Assembly: GCA_029891385.1 (NCBI GenBank)
Contig: CM057227.1
Location: 94,202,818-94,266,817, forward strand
Reading direction: 5' to 3'
Source of the DNA: Erythroxylum novogranatense
Lineage: Eukaryota; Streptophyta; Magnoliopsida; Malpighiales; Erythroxylaceae
Length of the DNA stretch: 64,000 nt
The translations under genes were made by a program, and so were the position numbers. The notes beneath the pieces are model-generated. The model was not told where the DNA came from, ran no database searches, and worked only from the letters and a program-made list of their open reading frames with translations. Shown here one piece after another: positions 47,883 through 59,704 of the stretch (positions are counted from its first letter, which is position 1; the number at the start of each line of letters is the position of its first letter).

Positions 47883-49505
47883 TGTTGGACTCTGTTTTCG
47901 GAGCCCAACATTCGGAGTCATGAGAATGTGAGCCTATTAACTTGTAAGGTTACTTCAAAGAACCCTCATTTGCCCTCATACCACAATGGTGGTGTGCCCA
48001 CACTAATCAATCACCAAATCACAATTTGACTTCTTCAAAATAATTATAGCTCTTAGTCTTTAGTTTATTTTTAAGCAAGAACCACCTCAATCGGAGCTCT
48101 ATAGATGAAGATATGTTTAAGAAATCAAAGTATGTTCATAGCCCAGTCATGCTCTCCTAACCGACCCCTCACTTCCTTTTCATCCATCTTTTTCAAAGGA
48201 ACCCCAAAGGCTACCAAATTTTGTGGAGATATATATAACTGGGCCAAGAATCTATTGGTTTAAGAATCACTTCATTTGGAGGTCGGGTGATGAAGTTATG
48301 TCCAAAAGAATCAAACATGAACTTGTTCTCAATTATATTGTACTTATCTTGGAACAATTGGCATAACGATTAGATATTGTACTTGGACGGTTTGAAAGAA
48401 GACTTCTAGATCTACAATTTTTGTGAAGACTCTAAAGTGAAAATTTGTCATTTTGAGGGACAAAACATGGGCCGTGTGAAACTACACGGATAGACCGTGT
48501 AACCTTCACGTGTAACAATTTTTCAGCATCAGGAATACACGGCTTGACCGTGTAAACTTCGGGTTGAATGAAAAATTTCACTTTCCAAGACTCCTCCAAT
48601 GGATCCTAAACTCATTCTAACATCCCTTTTACTCATAATCTTCCCAAATCGAGCAATTATAGTGTGATTACTTCATATACTCTAGTCATTCGGTATAAAC
48701 ATCTTATGCAATATTACTAACTTATAACGATCATATCTCTCAACAACGATATCCAAAATTGCATACTTTATATCGTTGGAAAGTTAGAAAGACAAGCTAT
48801 AACTTTTATGAAGATAACTTTGTCAAATTCATCCTAGATTATTGCAGTTCTTCCCCTAAAGTCAGAATACAATTCCTATCTTTCTTTTCCATAATAAATC
48901 TCACTTATATGTAACAACAATTTGTATTCAAAATTCATCGTCTCAATTTGAAAACTTCTTCAAATGTACCTAATTCTAGCTTAACCTCCTCCTTAATTAA
49001 TTAATATTTCAACTCCACCTCATCCATACCTAAATTCACATTTCAGTTTGACAATCATCTATACACAAATTCACATTTCAACTTGACAATCATCCATACA
49101 CAAATTCACATTTCAACTTGACAATCATCTACACACAAATTCACATTTCATTAACATCATAAAATAAGAATTTTACAAAACTTTAATGACATTTTCGAGC
49201 CATATTACACCATCGATATCAAAATATAAAATACAAAAAATACAAAAATCCGAATAACTCTTGAAAAGCGTCTAAAGCCTTGTTTTTACAAAATCTAACT
49301 TAATATACAAAAACATTGCAAAAGTGGAATGATGCCTCGACTCTTGGTTACTTGATCTCAAAATATAAAATACAAAAGATACAAAAATTCAAATAACTCT
49401 TGAAAAAAGTCTAAAGCCTTGTTTTTACAAAATCTAACTTCTCTTGAAAAAAGTCTAAAGCCTTGTTTTTACAAAATCTAACTTAATATACAAAAACATT
49501 GCTAA
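47883..49505 (-). mobile_element. Right (5') LTR of element B, truncated with a scrambled tail
   Basis: It matches 24335-25797 from the TG start to about 49,360. Then a segment ending TTGTTTTTACAAAATCTAACTT is repeated (49,360-49,502), so the same block occurs three times from 49,260 on. The outer half of the LTR is missing and copia A sequence starts at about 49,506. Confidence 0.85.
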
Positions 49506-49534
49506 TGTATACATAGAGACGTAACATAGAAAAT

Positions 49535-52500
49535 TCATACAGTTATAATATCAAATAGTTTGCATATACCAAGATCTTTTCTTAACAAGCAAAATTTATC
49601 TTCTGAGAGTGACTTAGTCAAAATATCAGCCACTTGATTTTTAGTATTAACATGCAAAAGATTAGTGGTTCCTTCCAAAACATGATTTCTAAGAAGATGA
49701 TGTTTTATTTCTATATTCTTAGTCTTGGAATGATGTATAGGATTTTTTGAAAGATTTATTGCACTAGTATTATCACATAATATAGGAATATGATTAAACT
49801 TCAGAGAGAAATCTTGGAGTTGATGCTTCATCCATAAGATTTGAGCATAACAACTAACAGCTACTATATATTCCGCTTTGAATGTTGAAAGTGTTATGCA
49901 ATTTTGTTTCTTGTAAGACTAAGAAACTAAAAGTCCTTAAAGAAATTGATTGTGACCACTTATGCTTTTTCGATCAACTTTATCACCTACATAATCTGCA
50001 TCACAATAGCAAACTATTTCAAAAGAATCAATTTTTGGATACCATAGTCCAAAGCCCATAGTTCTGTGAAAATATCGAAAGATCTTTTGACTGCTTGAAG
50101 GTGGCTTTCTTTTTGTCTAATTGAAAATGTGCGCAAAGATACACACTAAGCTTAATATCTGGTTTTGAGCTTGTAAGATATAGTAATAACCCAATCATTC
50201 CTCTATACTTTGTCTCATTTGTAGCCTTGCCCTCTTCATCCTTATCAAGTTTTGTTCCAGTATACATAAGAGTACCCATAGGTTTGGTATTCTCAAAATG
50301 GTGCTTCTTGATGAGTTCCTTTGAGTATTTGTCTTGGCTAATGAAAATTCCTTTTTTGTTTGTCTGATTTGTAATCCAAGAAATAGGGATAGTTCTCCCA
50401 TTATGCCCATTTCAAGCCCCCTACATCAATATTGAGAATTCTTCACAGAAGGACTGATTAGCAGCATTAAATATTATGTTATCAGCATATATTTACACAT
50501 TGAGTAAATCATTCCCTTTTTTAATAAATAAGGACTTATCTACCTTTTCTCTTTCAAAATTATTCTCAAGAAAAAAATTACTTAACCTCTCATAACATGC
50601 TTGAGGGGCACGTTTTAGATCACACAGGGCTTTAATCAACTTCATCATGTAGTTAGGTTGATTTTCATCTTCAAAGCCTAAAGGTTACTTAACAAACACT
50701 TCTTCGTTAATATATCCATTTAAGAAAGCACTTTGACATCCATTTGGAACAATTTAAAGCTTCCATAACATGCTAAGGTAAGAAAATTATAATCGATTCT
50801 AGTCTAGCAACTGACGCATAAGTTTCATCAAAATCAATACCTTCATGTTGATTATAACCTTGAGCTATAAGTCTAGCCTTGTTCCTTACCACCTTATCAT
50901 TTTCGTCGAGTTTTTTTCAAAATATCCAACGAGATCCAATGACTAACTTGTTTTGCAGATGAGATACTAACTTCCAAACTTTGTTTTTATCATACTGATT
51001 CAATTCATCTTTTATAGCTGAAACCTAATTTTCATCAGTAAGAGCCTCTTCAACGGTTTTTGTTTTTAATTATGAGATGAGGGCAACAAAGTTCTTATTG
51101 AAGGAAGATCTAGTTATTATATTTTCAAAAGGGTCTCCCATAATGTATTGATGTGTATGTTGACCTCTATATTCTCTTGATGTTCTTTGTTATATAGGCT
51201 CCTGCTAAGAAGAAGGAGTTGCTCCCAGAAGGACCTTGTTGATCTTGTGATTCCAAAGTTACTATAAGTGTAGTCGATGTATTTTTAGGAACCAAGGAAT
51301 GCTTTTCATCATTTGAATCAGCTATTGTTGTTGAGGGTAGTGCTTCATCAAATACTATATGTATTGATTTTTCTATCTTTTATTGCAAACTCTAAATCCT
51401 TTACTGACAGTAATGTAGCCTAGAAAGATAGCTTTATCTGATCTCGCATCGAACTTTCTAAAGTTGTCTTTCCCATTATTAGAACGAAGCATTTGCAATC
51501 AAATGCTCGAAAGCAAACAACATTTGATTTTCTTCCTTTCCACAACTTATAGGTGGTCTTTTTCAGAATAAGTGTCTATAAGGCACCTATTGAGTATGTA
51601 ACACGTAGTGGATATCGCTTCTGCCTAGTAACCATAAGGTAGGCCACTTTACACATCATTGTCCTGGCCATAGCAACTAAGGTCCTGTTCTTTTTCTCAA
51701 CGACACTATTCTGCTGAGGAGTCCTTGGGTATGAAAAGTTGTGAGTCATAATGTTATTATCATAGAAATCTTCAAACTTTTTGTTATCAAATTCTCCTCT
51801 ATGATCACTCCAAATTGAAGTAATGCAATATCCTTTTTTTATATGAATTTTTTTGCAAAACTTCTCAAAAACTTCAAAAAGCACCATCTTTATTTGATAG
51901 GAAGTAAACCTATGTAAATCTAGAATAATCATCAACTAAAACAAAACTGTAAGGTTTACCACTAAAACTTTAAGTCCTGGTGGGACCAAATAAATTCATA
52001 TGCACAATTTTAAGCGGTTGTTTAGTAGACACAATATTTTTAGGAGGGAAGCTGCTTCTTATTTGTTTTCCTTTCAAACAAGCCTCAAAAACCTGATTGC
52101 TTTCAAACTTCAGGGTAGGTATCCCTCTTACTAACTCATTATTTTACAATTTTGATAGAATGTTCATGCTAGCATGTCCAAATCTTCTGTGCCAAATAAA
52201 CGAATCTTTTTCTAAAGAAACAAAACACTTAAGACTTTATGAAGACATGTCTTCTAGTTGAGCACATTATATGTTTTAATTTCTAAGACCAACGGATACA
52301 ATATTATCATTATGATTATCGATTGTTTCATAATGAGATGCATAGAAAATGACTCTATAACCGTGATCACATAACTAACTTACGCTTAATAGGTTATGTT
52401 TTTAACCATCAACATCAAGGACATTATCAATAGAGGTGGAGTAAGAATTACCAATTTTATCAATTCCGATGACCTTTGCTTTATGTTTGTCAGTGAAGAA

Positions 52501-52558
52501 GACATTACCTCTGTCTTTTCTTTTAATATAATTGAAATATAATATTTCACTTGTTATG
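49535..52558 (-). pseudogene. Element A protease end, integrase, RT and RNase H
   Basis: From right to left: protease tail near 52,560-52,400; integrase with IWSDHRGEFDNKKFEDF and PRTPQQNSVVEKKNRTL (51935-51576); RT with ALCDLKRAPQACYERLSNFF near 50,600; RNase H ending NTSAINLSKNPIHHSKTKNI and LTKSLSEDKF at 49535. The RT catalytic box reads YADN instead of YVDD. Many stops and shifts are present. Gene order is that of copia. Confidence 0.88.
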
Positions 52559-53224
52559 TGTAACAACCCAGACCACCTGCTCATAGATATTGTTCGCTTT
52601 GGGTTGCCCCTCGGGTAAAACCCCTCACATTTTTGCTCTTCCCACCCTTGAGAAAACTCGTCTGTGATGGAGAGGTATTCATACCCTTATAAGGCGTACT
52701 TTATTCTCCTCTCCAACCGATGTAGTATCTCACACTCTCCATCCTCCTTAGGGCCCAGCACTCTTTAGGGCCCAACCTAGTTGGCACAAAGGTTTGGGTA
52801 CCTACTCTCATATCATTTGTAACAACCTAAACCACCTGCTCATAGATATTGTCCGCTTTGGGTTGCCATTAGAGCTAAACTCCTCACGGTTTTGCTCTTC
52901 TCACAGTTGAGAAAATGTATCTTAGGGGGAGAGGTATCCATACCCTTATAAGTCATACTTCGTTCTCCTCTCCAATCGATGTAGAACCTCACACTCTCCA
53001 CCCCTTTAGGGCCCAGCCTAGCTGGCACAACGATTTGGTACTAGCTCTGATACCATTTGCAATAACCCAGACCCCCGTCTACAGATATTGTCTGCTTTGG
53101 TTTGCCCCTAGGTTCAAACTTTTGATCTTCCCTCCCTTAAAAAAATGTGTCTTATAGGGAAGAGGTATCCATACTCTTATAAGGCATACTTCATTCTCCT
53201 CTTCAACCGATGTGAGATCTCATA
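52559..53224 (-). mobile_element. TRIM-like element: three tandem LTRs with two short internal parts
   Basis: LTR copies lie at 52559-52734, 52818-52993 and 53058-53224, each running from TGTAACAAC or TGCAATAAC to TCTCACA/TCTCATA (plus strand). The gaps of 83 and 64 bp hold, on the minus strand, a purine tract at one side and at the other a primer site (exact TGGTATCAGAGC in the second gap, degraded in the first). This is the layout of terminal-repeat retrotransposons in miniature with a shared middle LTR. Flanks are CATAA and CATGA (minus strand), a target duplication with one transition. It splits element A's protease. It has no coding capacity and needs enzymes from elsewhere. Confidence 0.85.
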
Positions 53225-53641
53225 TCATGTGTCTAGAACAACCACTGTTGACTGTCCATTGATTTTCTCTTGTCTCTGTTTTAAATTATACATGCAAAAA
53301 AATATTATCTCATTTTAGGTACCCAAATTTTTCTGGGTCCTTTCAGGTTAGTAGCTTGACCTTTCGTTCTCCGAACATACATTTAAGATAGTTTCTCTAT
53401 TTTATGAAATTTACAAGAATGACTAGTGTGACCATGTCTACCACAATAGAAACATAAAATGGATGAATGAGAATTACTATAATTTCTACCATATCTTAGG
53501 TTCTTGTTGTTTTGATTATAGCTATTGCTAGATTTAACAAAGAAATTCTTGTATGGCCTAATATTATTATTTTCATTGTAACCTATTCTAGCTTTATCAA
53601 AAGCGCATTTACCACTACTAAGTAGTGCATCAAGGTTGTTC
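53225..53641 (-). pseudogene. Element A gag zinc knuckle and protease start
   Basis: The minus strand reads LDALLSSGKCAFDKARIGY after the solo LTR junction. The knuckle CFYCGRHGHTSHSC (CX2CX4HX4C, complete, near 53,430) follows, and then protease sequence with NSGCSRHM just before the TRIM. The knuckle binds the element's RNA. The long frame that extends rightward into the solo LTR is an artefact of the insertion. Confidence 0.85.
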
Positions 53642-56600
53642 TGTTGGGACCCGATCTGGGAACCGGATCCCAACCGGAAAACGAAGTACAGAAAACGGAA
53701 TGCGGAAACAAAGTACAAAGCGGAGGCGAAAATAGCGGAGTGAATCGAATAAGTACGAATCAAAAGCGCTTGCGAAACAAAGTACGAATACCAAAATATG
53801 GACGCAAAATACAAATCGGATTTATCAATCGAAATACGAAACAAATACGGATCGAATACGAATTAAAAACGGATACGAAACAGATTGAACCAAAGCAAAC
53901 AAATCCGACATTCGAAAACAATAAAGAACACAGGAACACAATCGAATGAACATAATCGAGTTGGAAACCCTAAGACGTACCATTCCGAAATCCGGTATAA
54001 TTTTTTCTTTCTTTCTTTCTTATTTTCATTTCTTACCTCATTAGTCAATCTCATTCAAAATTACACAAGCAAAATCCACTTTTGGAAAATCATTCTCATG
54101 CAAATCTCTAAATCTGATCATATTCTTATTGATCCATACAAATCTTAAATTACATTTTTATCTCAATTTTATCGAAATTTTGGCAGCATAACGACTGCAT
54201 TTATCCTATCCCAAAAATTCCTGCAAAGCTAAAATACACTTCTAATATCACAAAATTCAGAATCATCGGACTCTCCCGTCCGGAATCCAAACACCAGCAA
54301 AACACAAATCTATTACCTAACACTTCCACAATTCTCAATTCAGATCAAAACATCCTTATTCAAATTCCTCATTCAATCCAACCGCATCTAATCATATCTA
54401 TATATAGTCACAAGTCACATTCCATAATCACACAAATTCTCATATCTCCAACCCATATACAAGTTCAGAAATCACTTACAATCCCATAACTCATTTCCAT
54501 ACACAAATTCATATACATATCCATACTAAAATTCAAGTTACTCAAAATCTAACTTATACAGATTACAAAACATATAAATATCGAAACTGACGTCTTGACC
54601 ATCTTTCATCCAATCTCCTGCTCGAATACCTGGAGATGGGGATGAAAGGGGGTGAGCTCGGAAGCTCGTGGGTAACATATTTATAAACTGAATAATAAGC
54701 AGAAATCAATTTTCATAAACTTTTTGCCAAAAGGCTTAGTTTTCAAACTTTTCAACTTTCAAATATTTTTCTCAAACCCTTTTCAATTTTCCAAACTTTT
54801 CATATCAAATTTCTATAATTTCATGGTTGAAAACCCTTTTTCTCATTTTTCAAAATTTCTCATAAACATGAATGCAATCACATCAGAGAAATTTCACGCG
54901 CATAAACAAAATTAAAAATCACATAACATAACAAAATGGTTTGGTTTCGGTCCTAACAGGACATACTGCACATTTCCTCATAGCGGTCATGTGCAGCCGT
55001 GAACAGAGGGGAGTCCGAAATCGAAACTCCTAAGCCACTTGCGGGCAGTCGGGAGAAGGCTATCAGAGGGAGACAGTGCGCTGACTCTACGGAGGGGACC
55101 TGACCAAACCCATACAATTCACATATTCATGCTTAAAACAAACAGATTTCCCGAAGGCACTTTTCGAAATTTCACATTTTCTTTAAATTTTTCATATCAT
55201 AAAATCATAATGTGTCATAAATGACACCAACATATATCCACATGAATTCTTATAACAAATCGAATGCAATTCACTTAAATCACATATTCATCAAATTCAT
55301 CACAATATATGCACTAATTCTTTAAATCATTTAAATCATAAATCCAATAATTTGAAAACCATGAATTTCATAATTCTTGCATTTTTTTTAAAACTCATTT
55401 TAACTCTTTGAAATCATAATATCAAACATTTACAACATTTTTCAACCCATTTTATCAACAATAATTTATCAAAATCAAATTTTGCTTTCTTAAATTTTCA
55501 AAAATCACATTCTTAGCTTACAATTCAATAAATAAATATACTACCCACCTCATATCCATGCTAACAACTTGCTTTGTGCCTCAATTGCTCCAAAGCCTCC
55601 TTCTTTCTTCCAATTTAACATTCCCTAAAGCAATTTCATCAAAATTCAATCTCATGAATAACTTAATCCTTCAATTTGATGCATAAGTCATCAATTCATA
55701 CTAATTCCAAGATATGTACATCATAAATTTCTAAAATCCTTCAAAATCCCCAAATTTCAAAATGCACCTAAACCAATCCACTCAAATTCAATATCATAAT
55801 TAACTTAATTTCTCAAATTGAGCTTAGAAAACATCAATTCATCACATATTCAAGTTATTTCAATCTCCAATTTTGAAAATCCCCAATTTTCAAAATTGGC
55901 CTAAACCAATTTACACAAATTCCATATCATAAATCACAATTTCTTCACAATTGATTTCATATTTCACCAATTCATACTAGTATTGATGATTCTACACCAT
56001 TAATTCACAAAATCCCCAAATTTCTAATTTGGCCTAAACTCCCAATTTACAATTTTTCAAATTAAACTTCACCTAAAGCATAAACATCAAAATTAACTTA
56101 GGATATCTCAAATTCATCACTAATTCAAGCAATCTAAAGCAACAATTTCAAAAACCCTCAACTTTCAAATTTTGACATAATCCCCAATTCACAATTAATC
56201 CAAAATTAAACATAATCATAGTCTAATCTCTTCAAATAATCATAGATAAACTAAATCCATAACCATTCCAAGCTTAATCAACCATCAAACAAATCAAAAA
56301 CTCAAAAACTCAAGCTTTCTCTCTCTTACCTTTTTCTCCTCCATTTTCGTTATTTCTTGGTTTTGCAAGCAAGCTTCCTCCTTCTTCCTTCTTTTCTATC
56401 TAGAAATCACGAAAATAACATGGTAGAAACTCCAAAACTCCAAGCTTTTTCTCTCCTCTCTTCCTCCTTCTCATGGCCGAACCTTCCACTTTCTTCTTCT
56501 TCTTATTTTCTTCTTTCTTCTTCTCTCTTCTTCTTGTTATTTTCGTGAACCTTCTTCTGCTGTAAATGGGTAAAAACGACAGCTCCAAGTGAGTTTTGCC

Positions 56601-58177
56601 ATGTCACTTAAAATGGTGCCAAAATGACCAAGTTGCCCTTCACTTATTTGCCTATTTCCAAAATTACCCTTGCAGGAACTTGAAAAACTGACTACTTGCG
56701 TCCTGTTTTCAAGCATCTAAACGAAATGATTTGGATAAACTTTCTTCTTGAAAATTGTTCCTCTAGATCATACGAATCCAACGCCACTGACCGCGCTCAA
56801 TTCGGATCAAAAATGAAGAAGTTATAGCCGAAATACTATCGGACCTTCACAAAATCCGAGGCTGAACATTAACATAACTTCAGTCCAGAAATTAACAATC
56901 TTAGGGATGAAATTAAATTTCGATCCCTTCACAAGAGTTGTATCCCTATATCTTAAATTTATTTTCCCTCAAGAATCAACTCAATCGGAGTCGGACTTAT
57001 AACCTATAACCAAATCTCTTACTTTGGTTCAATCAATCTCTTTCCATTTAATCTCTTAAAAATCATAATTCTTCATAAAAATGAACGTAATTGTCTTAGA
57101 AATCCAACGCTTCAAGAATCAAATCAATCGGATGTCGGACGAAGGAATTATAAGCAAAAGATTACGAAAGGGATCAGATAAAGAAACGAAGTAACGGAAC
57201 TTCAAAACCAAACTTTTCAAAAATCATATCTCTCAATCCCGAACTCAGAATTTGACAAATTTGGTGTCAATAAAAAGATCAAAGGAAGCTCTACAACTTC
57301 CCTGAAGTACTCAAAATCAAATTAGGACTCAAAAATAAGGTCAAAACCTCAATCAAAGATTCTGTCCAAAACAACTTTTCCTAAACGACTTCCAATTTTT
57401 AATCGCTCATAACTCCTAGCCTCGATATCGAAAAATTGCAAACTTCATATCAATGGAAAGATAAAAATATCATCTAAAACTTTCATGAAGATCACGTACT
57501 CTAATTCAAACTAAATCCATACGACGAGTGGCCTCGAAGCATAGAACACACAAATCTATACTTAATAGCATTTTCAAAACAAAGCATATCTTCAGAAAAT
57601 CATATCTTTCAATTCCGACATCGAAAAATAACAAACTTTATGTCCACAAAAAGCTCTCGACAGAGGCTACAATGTTCATGTTGATCACTTTCTCGAATTT
57701 TGCCTAAATCAAAAAGTTAACTTTTTCCTCAAAAAGTCAAACTTTAAGCGAACTTTGACTGATCATAACTCTCACTCCCGATATCGAAAAATATCAAACT
57801 TTATGGCTACAGAAAGCTCTTGACATAAACTACAAATTTCTAGAAGATAATTTTCTCAAATTCTCCCAAAATCAAAAAGTCAACTCCCAAGTCAAACAAT
57901 TTTTCACTATTCATCTCCAAAGTCAAACTTTCTAAATTCTTCAAATTTTCACACTTTTTCTTTTTAATTCTTGCTATTTAACTTCATTTCAATCAACTCA
58001 TCCACTTGAACTTTTATAAACCATACCAATCTCCACAATTATCAAATACATCAACATCCAATAATGCTTTTCTCATAAGTTTCCTTAAAGCATACATACA
58101 ACATATATATATATATATAACACTTATTTTATATCATTTCTTATTTCTAAATTTCACTTAAAAATCGGGGTCCAACA
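53642..58177 (-). mobile_element. Solo LTR C, 4.5 kb, gypsy type
   Basis: It begins TGTTGGGACCCG and ends GGGGTCCAACA, flanked by TGTTC at 53637-53641 and 58178-58182. Inside there is no primer site, polypurine tract or element protein. It shares blocks with the LTRs of D and B, such as CCAACGCCACTGA and ATGAAGAAGTTAT (near 56,780) and the GGTGAGCTCGGAAGCTCGTGGGTAA-type patch near 54,650. This is best read as a solo LTR left by recombination between two LTRs, in minus orientation by analogy with D. Short frames inside are not genes. Confidence 0.82.
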
Positions 58178-58182
58178 TGTTC

Positions 58183-59649
58183 TTTCCATCAATGAACTTT
58201 GCAAGATTTTTTTTCTAAAGATAAGATCTTCCCTGTATATTTCTCTTTCTCAAGTTCTAGGCCGCAACCTTTCCCTCTAGTTGTCTCATTTTATCATAAT
58301 CATTCTCAAGCAAAGTATTTTCCAACTTAGCTACTCTTTCTTCTAAAGCTTCCTTTTCAGTAACCTTTTGCTTATAATCAACTTCAAGAGACATAATTTT
58401 GGTCGTCAAACTCTCATTCACAGATTCTAATGATTTAATCTTACTTTTCAGATATGTATAATTGTCTTTGGACCTCTCAACTTCTTTAAAATACTTCACT
58501 ATCAACTTTGTGTACTGATCATATAATCCATGGTATGCATTTTTCAATTCATTACTTCAATATCAGATTTATAATAATATATCCCATTGTCTCCTGATTC
58601 AGCCATGAAGCAAACATTGCTAACTTCCTCTGGCTCTTCTTCTTTAAAGTTTTCAGAATCCTCATCTAACCAGACTGCATTCATCGCTTGCTTTTTAGAT
58701 TTTTTGTTCTCTGACTTGTCCTTTTGAAGAAGATGATATTCAGGTCTTGTGTATCCAGACTTCTGTAGTAATAACATATGAGTTGATTATTTTGTGTATT
58801 GATATTGCGGCTGTTGCCTTTTGATAAAAACCTATCTGTTCCCAGTTTTCTTGTTTCCTTCTCTTTTCTTCATCATCTTGTTTTTATAGAATCAGACACA
58901 TTTTTGACTATGAAGTTGAACTCTTCATCTTCGTTTATTTGTAACTCAGTGTCACTTTCATCATCGTTTAATTCATCAGTTGATTTTAGTACCATTCTTT
59001 TTCTGTAGGAGGATCCTTCATCTCTCCTAAGCTCGATTGCATGGATCATCAGATTTTCTCGTAACCAGTCAAGTGAAATAGTGTCTAGATCGTTTGCAAT
59101 TTATAGAGCTGTCACTTTAGGTCTCCATTCCTTTGATAATGATCTTAGAATCTTTGTTATGAACTCATCATTGGGATATATCTTTCCTCAATTCTTTAAG
59201 GTCGTGATAATGTTGTTGAACCGTTCGAAGAATTCATCTATGGTTTCTCCCTGTTTCATGCCAATTGTTTTGTATTGATGCACTAAAAGGCTTATTTTAT
59301 GTTTATTTAACTCATGCGTTCCTTCAAAGGTGACTTGTAGTTTATTTCATATTTCCTTTGTTGTAGAATAATATGATATCTTCTCATATTCTTCTAGAAA
59401 TAGTGCATATATTAAATGATGTTTTGTTTTAGCGTTTAGTTGTGCATTTCTTCTGTCAACTTCAAACCATACTTTTACATTTTTTATAGCGAGAAGTGTA
59501 GCTACAACTCAGATGGCTTGCCAGACTTCAATAACTACATATTAGAGATGAATTGTCATTCTCTCTTTCCAGTATGAATAGTTGTTTCCACTGAAGTAAG
59601 AAGGCTTCGAAATAGATTGTCCTTCAAGGCTTCTCAAACTGTTTGCCAT
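58183..59649 (-). pseudogene. Element A gag, N-terminal and middle parts
   Basis: It starts at ATG 59649 (MANSLRSLEGQSISKPSYF), a common plant copia gag start, and runs through the UBN2-type core (MKQGETIDEFFERFNNII). A later coiled-coil part (58547-58257; KSKIKSLESVNESLTTKI, LEERVAKLENTLLEND) is followed by the solo LTR C junction. Stops occur throughout (for example within the first 100 codons). The coiled coil between core and zinc knuckle is usual for large SIRE/Maximus gags. Confidence 0.83.
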
Positions 59650-59690
59650 GATCTATCATGTGCTGTAAAAAACAATAAATGTGAAACCTT

Positions 59691-59702
59691 GCTCTAATAC
59701 TA
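59691..59702 (-). other. Primer-binding site of element A, mutated
   Basis: The minus strand reads TAGTATTAGAGC followed by AAGG. It differs from TGGTATCAGAGC by two transitions and lies two bases inside the 5' LTR. Confidence 0.75.
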
Positions 59703-59704
59703 AA

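Larger units (their letters stand above)
24335..49505 (-). mobile_element. Gypsy element B, inserted in A and itself split by D
   Basis: The left LTR starts TGTTGGACCCCC at 24335 and is interrupted at 26777-45645 by element D; it resumes and ends GGGTCCAACA at 46694. The internal part left is only about 1.2 kb (46695-47882). The right LTR starts TGTTGGACTCTG at 47883 and loses similarity at about 49,360, so the right end is rearranged and no target duplication survives. Orientation is minus, from the decayed primer site at the right LTR and the polypurine tract at 46695. Confidence 0.8.

Noticed and set aside
53642..53844. N-terminal extension of the zinc-knuckle frame (Tyr/Phe-rich)
   Set aside because: It is solo LTR sequence read in the gag frame by accident of insertion, not part of gag.
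56357..56588. Ser/Leu-rich frame and its Lys/Arg-rich antisense near 56.4 kb
   Set aside because: Both come from a CTT-rich stretch inside solo LTR C.
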